NCBI GenBank assembly: GCA_027460605.1
Contig: JAPZAN010000236.1
Location: 1-36,093 of the forward strand
Direction: 5' to 3'
Length of the DNA: 36,093 bases
Source of the DNA: Candidatus Methanoperedens sp.
GTDB taxonomy: Archaea > Halobacteriota > Methanosarcinia > Methanosarcinales > Methanoperedenaceae
Part shown: in pieces, positions 24,851 to 31,510 of the stretch
Layout of the letters: the number at the start of each line of letters is the position of its first letter
Numbering within the stretch: position 1 is the stretch's first letter
Made by a program: the position numbers and the translations under genes
The notes under the pieces: model-generated
What the model was told of the DNA's origin: nothing
The model's input: the letters and a program-made list of their open reading frames with translations, nothing else
Database searches by the model: none

Positions 24851-25017
24851 TTAATCAACTCATTCCCTGTATGATGAAATCCATGTTTTTTATTCCAGCC
24901 GATCTCCTGATAAAAGATTGTATCCAATATGCAATATAGTTTATGGAATTCACAACTAATAATACTTTAACACCGCTTGGATATAACTCAAATAGCTGAA
25001 AGCATGATGGAAATCAT

Positions 25018-25105
25018 GCCGAGGTAGTCTAGCCAGACAAGGCGTCAGACTGATAATCCGATAGATCGCGTCATGTCATCGCGGGTTCGAATCCCGTCCT
25101 CGGCG
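25018..25105 (+). tRNA. aberrant tRNA with GAU anticodon loop on a Ser-like, class-II-length scaffold
   Basis: The acceptor stem GCCGAGG/CCTCGGC is perfect and is followed by G. The D stem is GTCT/AGGC, and the T arm GCGGG-TTCGAAT-CCCGT is normal. The anticodon arm TCAGA-CTGATAA-TCCGA has one A-C mismatch and reads GAT. The variable region is 19 nt, class II length, but hardly pairs. Acceptor, G73 and length fit tRNA-Ser, and the loop differs from the usual Ser(GCU) loop CTGCTAA by one base. The D loop has GA where GG is expected. It could be a decayed tRNA-Ser, or a tRNA-Ile with a 13-nt ATCGCG-flanked duplication. Confidence 0.6.
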
Positions 25106-25129
25106 AAGTGATCATTCAGATGTTCTGCA

Positions 25130-25927
25130 CTATTTCAACCTATTAACCTCGCACCTCACCCCCTTCCCCTCACATCTCCTCAAAACTCTCTCAAAAACCT
25201 CGCTATAAAAATCCTCCCCCTTCAAAAAAATCCTCTCATACCCCGCAAGCAGCTCAGGCTTAAATCCCGCAATAAACTCCCTCACCCTCTCCCACACTCC
25301 TTCCTTCAACCTCAACCTGTCCACAAGCACATACTTCGGCTTCACCTCTGCAATAGCATCAACCAGCGCCTCAACATCAGTAATATACGGCATCACGGGT
25401 CCAAGAAAGACCCATGTTTTAATCCCATTTTTCGAAAACTCCGAAAGCGCGCGCAGCCTTTCCTCCACACTCGATGCGCCGGGTTCCATTTTAGCCCTCA
25501 CGCTGTCGTCAAGCGCCGTTAGCGTTACTCCCACTTCGATATTCGAAAACTTCTTCAGCAGGTCAATATCCCTCAGCACAAGCGAGGATTTTGTCTGGAT
25601 GCACACAGGAAAGTCGTGCATCAGCAGGAGTTCAAGGCACCGGCGCGTTATCTCGTATTTCTTCTCAGCAGGCTGATACGGGTCTGTAACAGTCCCGAGC
25701 CCCACAACGCCTTTTTTCTTTAGCCGAAGTTCTTTCGACAGGATGCGCGGGAGGTTCATCTTAACCTCCACAAGCTCGCCCCACTTCCCTTTATCCCAGT
25801 GGATGACCGACGACGCATAGCAATAGACGCAGGCATGCGCGCATCCCCTGTATGGATTGAGGGCGTAGTCCAGGCCGGGAAGTTTTGACGGGGAAAGCGC
25901 TGTTTTTGCCTTTATTTCTTTTATCAT
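25130..25927 (-). CDS. SplB-like radical SAM protein (COG1533)
   Basis: A 265-residue radical SAM protein. The cluster motif is RGCAHACVYCYA (C-x3-C-x2-C). It is followed by GTVTDPYQPAEKKYEITRRC and LVLRDIDLLKKFSNIEVGVT, which are typical of the spore-photoproduct-lyase-like family found widely in archaea without a known substrate. The end lacks the extra cysteine domain of genuine spore photoproduct lyases. A repair role is a reasonable guess because the next gene upstream, 39 nt away on the same strand, is a DNA repair protein, and the two may be co-transcribed. Confidence 0.85.
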   Translation of the reverse strand: MIKEIKAKTALSPSKLPGLDYALNPYRGCAHACVYCYASSVIHWDKGKWGELVEVKMNLPRILSKELRLKKKGVVGLGTVTDPYQPAEKKYEITRRCLELLLMHDFPVCIQTKSSLVLRDIDLLKKFSNIEVGVTLTALDDSVRAKMEPGASSVEERLRALSEFSKNGIKTWVFLGPVMPYITDVEALVDAIAEVKPKYVLVDRLRLKEGVWERVREFIAGFKPELLAGYERIFLKGEDFYSEVFERVLRRCEGKGVRCEVNRLK

Positions 25928-25966
25928 ATCATCGGAGTTCGTATCGAGTTCGTATTAGTTCGTTGT

Positions 25967-27223
25967 TTATTTTCCAAAGAAATCCTCAAGCCCTCTCTGG
26001 TATAAGGTATTTTTCAATATAGTGCTCTCCTTTATCCACCGCGCCTTCGGGATGACAAGCCTCGTTGAAATATACACAAAGGCATCATCCAGGGAAGCGA
26101 ACTTCACCGGAGGAGTCCGAAGCGCAGCCCTCACGTTCTCCCTTACGTTCCACACTCCGACAGGCATTATATAACCCGGATGCGCCTCCCTCAATATAAC
26201 CACGCGCGCCTGCCTTTGCTCATTCACGAGGTATTCATTCACCGCAAGCCGCGCAGCATAATAGCAGCCCCCAATCTCGGCATACGTCGTTCTCCCCTCA
26301 AAACCCTCCGAGGACGACATTATCGCCACCTCCTTCCCGAACGGGTTCCAGACTGTATTTGGATACCATGCCTCGATAAGCTCATAGCTCCAGGCACGCG
26401 GCATCATCAATACCACGAACCTGTTATCAAGCTGCCATGATTCAAAAACAAGGAATTCGTTAATCAAAGGGAAATCTTTCATTTTCTCCATCAGGTTTGC
26501 GCCAATCATACTGTCAACTGCTGTAATACTCCACCGCGTGGGAACAAAGCGGCGGGCTTTTCCTTCCCCGAAAGAGCCTACACTAAAGGCTTTCTGGATG
26601 CTTGAGACAAGAGTATCCCTTTTGTAAAGCTCAAGCACCGCATCCTTTGCCTTGAGGTCGGTATCATTGTATGCTTTCTCCATCCTCTGGTCGAATTTCG
26701 TGTTCCCAACATCGATTTTCTTAAGAGGCGCTGTCGGGCCGAAAGGCTGGACCTCGTCATCGAGCACAAGCCTTGCTGTTGGTTTTTTCAGGAATTCAGC
26801 CTCAACATCCACGGGGGATGCGGACAGCGCCATCTCGCGGGTAGCTTCTACGATGCGGCTGCCTTCAAGGTCTCTTATATGAACAAGATGCTTGCCGCGA
26901 ACAAGCTGTGTGCGGAAATCCACGATATCGTCGATACTCTTTCCTATCCACATTTCAGGCGTGTCAAGAAGAGTTGTGTCGCCGTGCGATGGCGGGATTA
27001 ACGGGCCTACGGACACGTATGGATAGCCGATTCTTCCCACGAACACGCCGGGCGGCGAAGAGCCGTCGATGTTCAGGCTGTCGGTGAGCGGCTTGACTTT
27101 TGCTCTTGAATAGAATTTAACAAGGACGGGACACCTCTGTTTTCCGCATAATAATTTTGCGCCCCGGCAAAGAATGCACAGGGTATCACTGGCGCCGCTA
27201 AATAGCGAATCCGGGCTTTCCAT
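25967..27223 (-). CDS. nreA: Nre-family archaeal DNA repair protein
   Basis: A protein of about 418 residues. Near the N-terminus is a zinc-finger-like CILCRGAKLLCGKQRCP, followed by conserved FVGRIGYPYVSVGPLIPP, RFVPTRWSITAVDS and AWYPNTVWNPFGKE. It ends in QRGLEDFFGK, which fits the PCNA-interacting motif QxxLxxFF known at the C-terminus of Nre proteins in Haloferax. Those proteins act with PCNA in repair of alkylation or crosslink damage. I start at ATG 27223 (MESPDSLF) because the longer frame from 27301 adds residues not typical of the family; no clear Shine-Dalgarno supports either. Confidence 0.87.
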   Translation of the reverse strand: MESPDSLFSGASDTLCILCRGAKLLCGKQRCPVLVKFYSRAKVKPLTDSLNIDGSSPPGVFVGRIGYPYVSVGPLIPPSHGDTTLLDTPEMWIGKSIDDIVDFRTQLVRGKHLVHIRDLEGSRIVEATREMALSASPVDVEAEFLKKPTARLVLDDEVQPFGPTAPLKKIDVGNTKFDQRMEKAYNDTDLKAKDAVLELYKRDTLVSSIQKAFSVGSFGEGKARRFVPTRWSITAVDSMIGANLMEKMKDFPLINEFLVFESWQLDNRFVVLMMPRAWSYELIEAWYPNTVWNPFGKEVAIMSSSEGFEGRTTYAEIGGCYYAARLAVNEYLVNEQRQARVVILREAHPGYIMPVGVWNVRENVRAALRTPPVKFASLDDAFVYISTRLVIPKARWIKESTILKNTLYQRGLEDFFGK

Positions 27224-27331
27224 ATATTTATTGACGATATGCAGGGATATAATATAAACGCAAGCCCGGTGAAAGTATTGTTGAGAACCTAATTTAAACA
27301 TATTCTTGTGAATACTTCGCGTACTTGGCGC

Positions 27332-27384
27332 CTTTGCGGTGAGCTAAGTTTTACACCGCAAAGTCGCAAAGACCGCAAAGATAG
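27332..27384. repeat. CTTTGCGGTG palindrome with GCAAAG reiterations
   Basis: CTTTGCGGTG (27332-27341) and its exact reverse complement CACCGCAAAG (27354-27363) are separated by 12 nt. Two further GCAAAG units follow (27366-27371 and 27375-27380). It lies in the gap between nre and the pterin synthase gene, which are divergent, and looks like a small dispersed hairpin repeat. Confidence 0.7.
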
Positions 27385-27455
27385 TTTAAATTGTATAGTT
27401 CTTAACCATAATTCTGACAAAAGGATTATACCATACAGAGTAATTAAGCCGAGTG

Positions 27456-27935
27456 ATGTTCATTGAAATAGACGGCTGGATGGCAAAACTGCGATTTTCG
27501 GCATGCCATTTCATCCCGAATCATCCCAAATGCGGCTGCCTGCACGGTCATACGTATGCGGTTAGTGTGCGGCTCGAAGGCGAACAAATCGGGGAATTTA
27601 TTATTGATTTTGAGCTGGTTAAAAATATGGTAAACGGGATTTGCGACAGGTTAGACCATAAAGTCCTTATCGCAGAAAAAGACCCGCGCCTACGGATTAC
27701 GAAAAAGGATGGCGTTTCCATTGAAATCATTGAGAGTAAAAAGCGATATGTATTACCTTTGGAAGATATCATGTTCCTCCCTACGAAATCGGTGAGCGCT
27801 GAAGACCTGTGCAAGTATTTCACAACCGAAATGGCAAAAGGGTTAAAATCAAATGGCGCGGATAATATCAAGAAGCTCCATGTCAGGGTGGATGAAGGCA
27901 TAGGGCAGGGCGCTGGCTGCGAGTATATTTTATAA
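27456..27935 (+). CDS. 6-pyruvoyl-tetrahydropterin synthase / QueD homologue
   Basis: A 159-residue member of the PTPS/QueD family. Zinc-ligand histidines are in FSACHF and LHGHTY. The cysteine of the C-x3-HGH motif (CGCLHGH) is the usual catalytic Cys of QueD and PTPS-type enzymes. IIDFELVKNMVNGICDRLDH and the C-terminal VRVDEG-x-GxGAGCEY complete the fold. In archaea such enzymes serve either the 7-cyano-7-deazaguanine/archaeosine pathway or pterin synthesis; I cannot decide between them. ATG 27456 is preferred over GTG 27453. The last 78 codons are duplicated at 28748-28984. Confidence 0.85.
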   Translation: MFIEIDGWMAKLRFSACHFIPNHPKCGCLHGHTYAVSVRLEGEQIGEFIIDFELVKNMVNGICDRLDHKVLIAEKDPRLRITKKDGVSIEIIESKKRYVLPLEDIMFLPTKSVSAEDLCKYFTTEMAKGLKSNGADNIKKLHVRVDEGIGQGAGCEYIL

Positions 27936-27964
27936 GAATATTGTATATTTTTATAAAATATAAT

Positions 27965-28420
27965 TCAAGCAATCCCCTTCAATCTCTGTATCGGCCAGAC
28001 CCAGGCACTTCCAACGCGCTTTATTCCCTGTATTTCAAGCTCACTTTTTGCTTGTGGAATTATCTTTCTTAAAAACCCCATATCATAAATTATCCTTCCT
28101 TCATGGATCGCATCCAGAAGGTATCCGGCTCCTGCTTCGAACTGTGAGATGAATTCCTCCTCAGTCATCCAGATGCTCTGCAAAAGAGATGGACAATTCT
28201 CGATTTTCCTGACCAGTTCAGCCCTTTTGAAAAAATCAGAAGGCAAATCCTTTGCCACAACGATCATGTCAATATCGCTTTGTGGAAAAGGCAGCTCCTC
28301 ACGGCGCGCAACTGAGCCAAATAGGAGCACTCCTGTTACCCTGTGCTTTACTTTTTCAAGATATTCTTTTATAAGGGCGACATATTCTTCATTTAGACCC
28401 TTTAAGGAATTGTTTTCCAA
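27965..28420 (-). CDS. MNT-type minimal nucleotidyltransferase (antitoxin-like)
   Basis: A 151-residue nucleotidyltransferase fold with GSVARREELPFPQSDIDMIV, the G-S-x(n)-D-x-D signature of MNT proteins, of which D-x-D binds metal. In HEPN/MNT pairs such enzymes neutralise the HEPN ribonuclease by AMPylation. The partner gene here overlaps by 32 nt upstream (start of MNT inside the HEPN end), a typical arrangement, but that HEPN gene is truncated. The MNT looks complete. Codon usage and the position inside a pterin-synthase duplication point to insertion. Confidence 0.8.
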   Translation of the reverse strand: MENNSLKGLNEEYVALIKEYLEKVKHRVTGVLLFGSVARREELPFPQSDIDMIVVAKDLPSDFFKRAELVRKIENCPSLLQSIWMTEEEFISQFEAGAGYLLDAIHEGRIIYDMGFLRKIIPQAKSELEIQGIKRVGSAWVWPIQRLKGIA

Positions 28421-28715
28421 GTTCCATTACCTCCTTTGCATTGTTAAAAAGGGCTCCGGCCTTATTTGCATCATAAATTTCAGATGGCATTATGATCTTA
28501 TCAACGGTTTCCCATCCATACCTCGGAGATTCCTTCTGGCTCTCCAATAACTTTGAAAAATTCACAATTCGATCAAGAGTTTCAAGCTCTTGCTTTGATA
28601 ATTGGAATTTATTCCCCCTCATAACCATCAATTCGAGCACAGACGAAGGAAAATGAGTTTTTCCAGACTCAATCCCAAGAGATGAAAGGATGGCTTTGCA
28701 GACTTTTTCGGCGCA
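28389..28715 (-). pseudogene. 5'-truncated HEPN-domain gene
   Basis: The minus-strand frame is open from 28715 (TAG at 28716-28718) to 28389. It reads AEKVCKAILSSLGIESGKTH, then LETLDRIVNFSKLLE, SPRYGWE and ALFNNAKEVMELGKQFLK. This is the second half of a COG2250-type HEPN domain (AEKALKA-x-L-x-x-x-G...H). The N-terminal helix is missing, replaced by the duplicated pterin-synthase segment that begins near 28750. Within-frame starts (GTG 28640) would give 83 residues, lacking the AEKVCKA helix. Probably inactive. Confidence 0.65.
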
Positions 28716-28747
28716 CTAATATAAATAACATCTCTGTAAGGTGATAT

Positions 28748-28984
28748 GTGAAAAAGGATGGCGTCTCAATTGAAATCATTGAAAGTAAAAAACGATATGT
28801 ATTGCCTCCGGAAGATATTGTGTTCCTTCCCACGAAATCGGTGAGCGCCGAAGACCTGTGCAAGTATTTCACAACCGAAATGGCAAAAGGGTTAAAATCA
28901 AATGGCGCGGATAATATCAAGAAGCTCCATGTCAGGGTGGATGAGGGCGTAGGGCAGGGGGCGGGATGCGAGTATGGGTTATGA
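28748..28984 (+). pseudogene. duplicated 3' half of the pterin synthase gene
   Basis: Bases 28750-28981 match 27701-27932 with a small number of substitutions. The 78 codons cover SIEIIESKKRYVLP to DEGVGQGAGCEY. Both the zinc histidines and HGH are absent, so no enzyme can be made, although a GTG with GTAAGGTG upstream could start it. Confidence 0.9.
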
Positions 28985-29010
28985 TCTTTTCTTTTGTTGT
29001 GGTATTTCGG

Positions 29011-29163
29011 TTAGTTCTTTAATTCCATTATATGTACAACTTTCATCTCAATAACCGTAACCAACATATTTTTGCCACATTTAGGGCAATTAACAGCCCC
29101 TGAATAATCATCATAATTTTCACTAAATACAGTACCACATTTTATACAGCTTATATCGACCAT
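29011..29163 (-). CDS. 50-residue zinc-ribbon protein
   Basis: A 50-codon frame begins with ATG at 29163. It contains CIKCG and CPKCG, separated by 16 residues, the two knuckles of a rubredoxin-like zinc ribbon. Nothing else can be assigned. Such miniature proteins often bind nucleic acid or another protein. It lies at the start of the AT-rich accessory cassette. Confidence 0.55.
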   Translation of the reverse strand: MVDISCIKCGTVFSENYDDYSGAVNCPKCGKNMLVTVIEMKVVHIMELKN

Positions 29164-29368
29164 TGGCTCACCTCTCAACGGTATGAGAAGATTACTATAA
29201 AAAAGTAACGAAAAATGTTTCTGTCAAGTATGTGGCTGATTTAATAGGCCGTCAAAAATCGTCTGATGTAAGCTTTATGAATAATTTAGTTTTGTTTTAA
29301 GTTTTTCTGTTATTTCTCAGCCACCCTTTTAGTAGCTTCCAAACCAAGAAAACATTGTTCAATAGCTT

Positions 29369-29701
29369 TCAATTTACTATTTGTAAAATGTTATTTTCTG
29401 TTTTTATTTCACATAACTCCTTTAGTTTATATCCATCAAGTTTTGGAATTATTCCTTCAAACAAAATTTGGCTTATTTTTTTTGCAATGTCCATCCCTTT
29501 TTGGCGTGATGGGTCGGTATTACACCATTCAGATAGTTTACATAATATTCGCACAGTTACTTTTTTAGTTGTCTTTAAGTTTTTGAAATCGTCTTGAGTC
29601 TTTGGGTGTGAGGGAAAAAGTGGTATAAAATCTTGGATATATTTATCAAGAACTTGCATTTCAGTAGAACCGATTTCCATTATTCGATTTCTCAGTATCA
29701 T
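29369..29701 (-). CDS. small helical protein, unknown function, divergent from the HEPN cassette
   Basis: A 110-residue, lysine-rich, mostly helical protein (VLDKYIQDFIPLFPSHPKTQ, KKVTVRILCKLSEWCNTDPS, DIAKKISQILFEGIIPKL). I do not recognise it. After the TGA another frame reads SKLKAIEQCFLGLEATKRVA to a TAA at 29310, which looks like the natural C-terminal continuation, so a frameshift near 29370 is possible. It is transcribed away from the HEPN gene with 113 nt between the start codons and could regulate it. Confidence 0.45.
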   Translation of the reverse strand: MILRNRIMEIGSTEMQVLDKYIQDFIPLFPSHPKTQDDFKNLKTTKKVTVRILCKLSEWCNTDPSRQKGMDIAKKISQILFEGIIPKLDGYKLKELCEIKTENNILQIVN

Positions 29702-29785
29702 ACTTTTACCAAGAGATTGAATAATATAAAAAGGTTATCTCAATTATGTAGTTACCTATATACAATTCCAAAAGTCTGGAAAGTC

Positions 29786-29800
29786 GAATAAATATAATAT
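29786..29800 (+). promoter_or_regulatory. putative TATA box for the HEPN cassette
   Basis: AATAAATATAATATAC ends about 15-20 nt before ATG 29815. The transcript would be leaderless or nearly so; no Shine-Dalgarno is present. Confidence 0.4.
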
Positions 29801-29814
29801 ACTATAATGACAGA

Positions 29815-30660
29815 ATGAATCAAATGAACTTTTTTGCTCAGGTTATTGAACAGATTGAAGAAGCTGCCGTTCAAATAGATAAGCAAACAATAACTGGCTC
29901 AAGACTTGCCTTAATTCTAATAGATAATGTTATTGAAATATTAATGTATGACCTAACAAAAGCAGAATTATCATTAGAAGATTATGAAATGATAATTAAA
30001 GGTACATTTAATGATAAGTTTTATGATTTCAAAGCAAAAACAAAATTTCTAGTGAATGATGAAAAAATATCAGAAAACCAAAAAGAGATTTTAAATATTT
30101 GTCATAATTTTCGAAACGAGGCTTATCATTTAAATGAACTACGGGTTGGAATAATTAGCGAAATTGTGAAATTATATTTTCAAATTTGCTGTGATATTAC
30201 TCCAAAATTTTTCGGACACATACCATCTAATATAGAGAACAATTCTATCTTTTCTAAATATGAAATATTAGGCTTTAACAGCTTATTTTCACGAGGAAAA
30301 CTGGAAGAATTAATGAAGAAATTTCGTGCTGGTCGAGAATTCGATCAAAAGAATTTTTCAAAATCACTAGCATTAGATATTGAAGTCAGAGTGAAAAAAG
30401 TTTGTGGGTCAATGAAAGAAATCCAAAAGGTTGATACTAAAAACTCTTTCAATCATTATGAATCAAAATTACAATCATTTTTTAGGCGTGCAAATAAATT
30501 GAAATCAATATCGAATGAATCCAATGCTCTGAAGACTTATTGTAAACTTGATACAGATTTAGTAAAAATTCAATTAAACATAGATTTAATTAGAGAATAT
30601 ATTGATTATGAGACTGATTTAGCAATTGATAGATATAGAGAAGGTGATGCTTTTGGATAA
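29815..30660 (+). CDS. HEPN-type protein with RX4H motif (probable ribonuclease)
   Basis: A 281-residue protein, very AT-rich at DNA level. Its first 130 residues are helical and contain ICHNFRNEAYHLNELRVGII, with R100-NEAY-H105 giving the RX4H active-site motif of HEPN ribonucleases. The preceding long helix and the following IVKLYFQICCD helix fit the HEPN four-helix bundle (here with long insertion). Residues 150-281 form a second helical region (KVCGSMKEIQK, IDLIREYIDYETD). HEPN RNases act in toxin-antitoxin and phage-defence systems; here that is inference. The next gene overlaps its 3' end by 14 nt, so they are one unit. Confidence 0.6.
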   Translation: MNQMNFFAQVIEQIEEAAVQIDKQTITGSRLALILIDNVIEILMYDLTKAELSLEDYEMIIKGTFNDKFYDFKAKTKFLVNDEKISENQKEILNICHNFRNEAYHLNELRVGIISEIVKLYFQICCDITPKFFGHIPSNIENNSIFSKYEILGFNSLFSRGKLEELMKKFRAGREFDQKNFSKSLALDIEVRVKKVCGSMKEIQKVDTKNSFNHYESKLQSFFRRANKLKSISNESNALKTYCKLDTDLVKIQLNIDLIREYIDYETDLAIDRYREGDAFG

Positions 30661-31510
30661 GATTAAAAAATCCGAAGATATTATAGATAGATTATTTGAT
30701 TATCTTATGAATCATTTTGATGATTTTGGTCATAAAGATTGGTTTAAAACAGAATTTGGTAGTTCTTGGTCACCATTCGTAGAGACTTGCTTCATGTTAG
30801 AAGGTAAGAAATATGATTATAAAATTAGGCGCTGTTCAACAGCGAAAAGAATAACAGAATATGTAGAACAATTTCATAGATCAGATTTTCGTGAAAAGTA
30901 TTCACATTTTTTTAAGCATCCATGTCGAGGTATTGATATATCATGGATAGAAAAAAATAATAATATTTTTTTAGCTATAGAACATTCAGAGGATACTCCA
31001 ACAACGGAAAAAGAAATTAAGAAAATAAAGCGTCTGCTAAATTATTCAGAAGCTATAGAAGACAAAACTGTTAAAGGAGTAGCAAAAGAACAATTATTAG
31101 CTATTCGAGAAGAAATAAATAAGTTAATGGATTTTAAGTCAAGTTTTAAAGTGTTAATATCCCGACCTCGTCGATTTGATGCCATTAACGGAAAACCTGA
31201 ACCCAATTATAACCAATCGGTAGAGTACTTTAAATATAGAATAGAAGAGGATTTGAAGAAGTATGCAAAATCCTTCAATAATGACGAGATTTGGGTGATA
31301 ATTCTAATTGTTCCCGACCCTGGCGAACCACGTTCCAAAGTCGATAAAATTATATTCCATTGTTACGAATGGAAAGGGAAGAATGAAGGAGGAAAATTAT
31401 CTGCGATTGATGAAAAACATGAGAAATATACTATTCCTATAAAAATTGTAAACGGTAAGTGGGTAAAAGATTCCATGAAACAAGGGTCACCAAAAAGGAA
31501 TGAACAATGA
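30647..31510 (+). CDS. partner of the HEPN protein, family not recognised
   Basis: A protein of 287 residues from ATG 30647 (GTG 30644 and TTG 30626 are alternatives), overlapping the HEPN gene by 14 nt. I recognise no family. A possible nuclease-like core is GIDISWIEKNNNIFLAIEHS (D...E with hydrophobic strands) followed later by EIWVIILIVPDPGEPRSKVD and IIFHCYEWKGK. Both are reminiscent of restriction-endonuclease-fold strands but not diagnostic. Composition is Lys/Ile/Asn-rich like its neighbour. Its stop overlaps the purL ATG (ATGA at 31507-31510), so the last gene of the cassette and purL would be translationally coupled. Confidence 0.6.
   Translation: MLLDKIKKSEDIIDRLFDYLMNHFDDFGHKDWFKTEFGSSWSPFVETCFMLEGKKYDYKIRRCSTAKRITEYVEQFHRSDFREKYSHFFKHPCRGIDISWIEKNNNIFLAIEHSEDTPTTEKEIKKIKRLLNYSEAIEDKTVKGVAKEQLLAIREEINKLMDFKSSFKVLISRPRRFDAINGKPEPNYNQSVEYFKYRIEEDLKKYAKSFNNDEIWVIILIVPDPGEPRSKVDKIIFHCYEWKGKNEGGKLSAIDEKHEKYTIPIKIVNGKWVKDSMKQGSPKRNEQ

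Noticed and set aside
25018-25105. tRNA-Ile with an archaeal intron at 37/38
   Set aside because: No downstream sequence completes the anticodon stem better than the contiguous TCCGA, and no bulge-helix-bulge could be drawn.
28389-28640. Intact small HEPN toxin from GTG 28640
   Set aside because: The frame continues upstream with conserved HEPN residues (AEKVCKA) and is cut by the duplication, so an 83-residue start would be an artefact of truncation.
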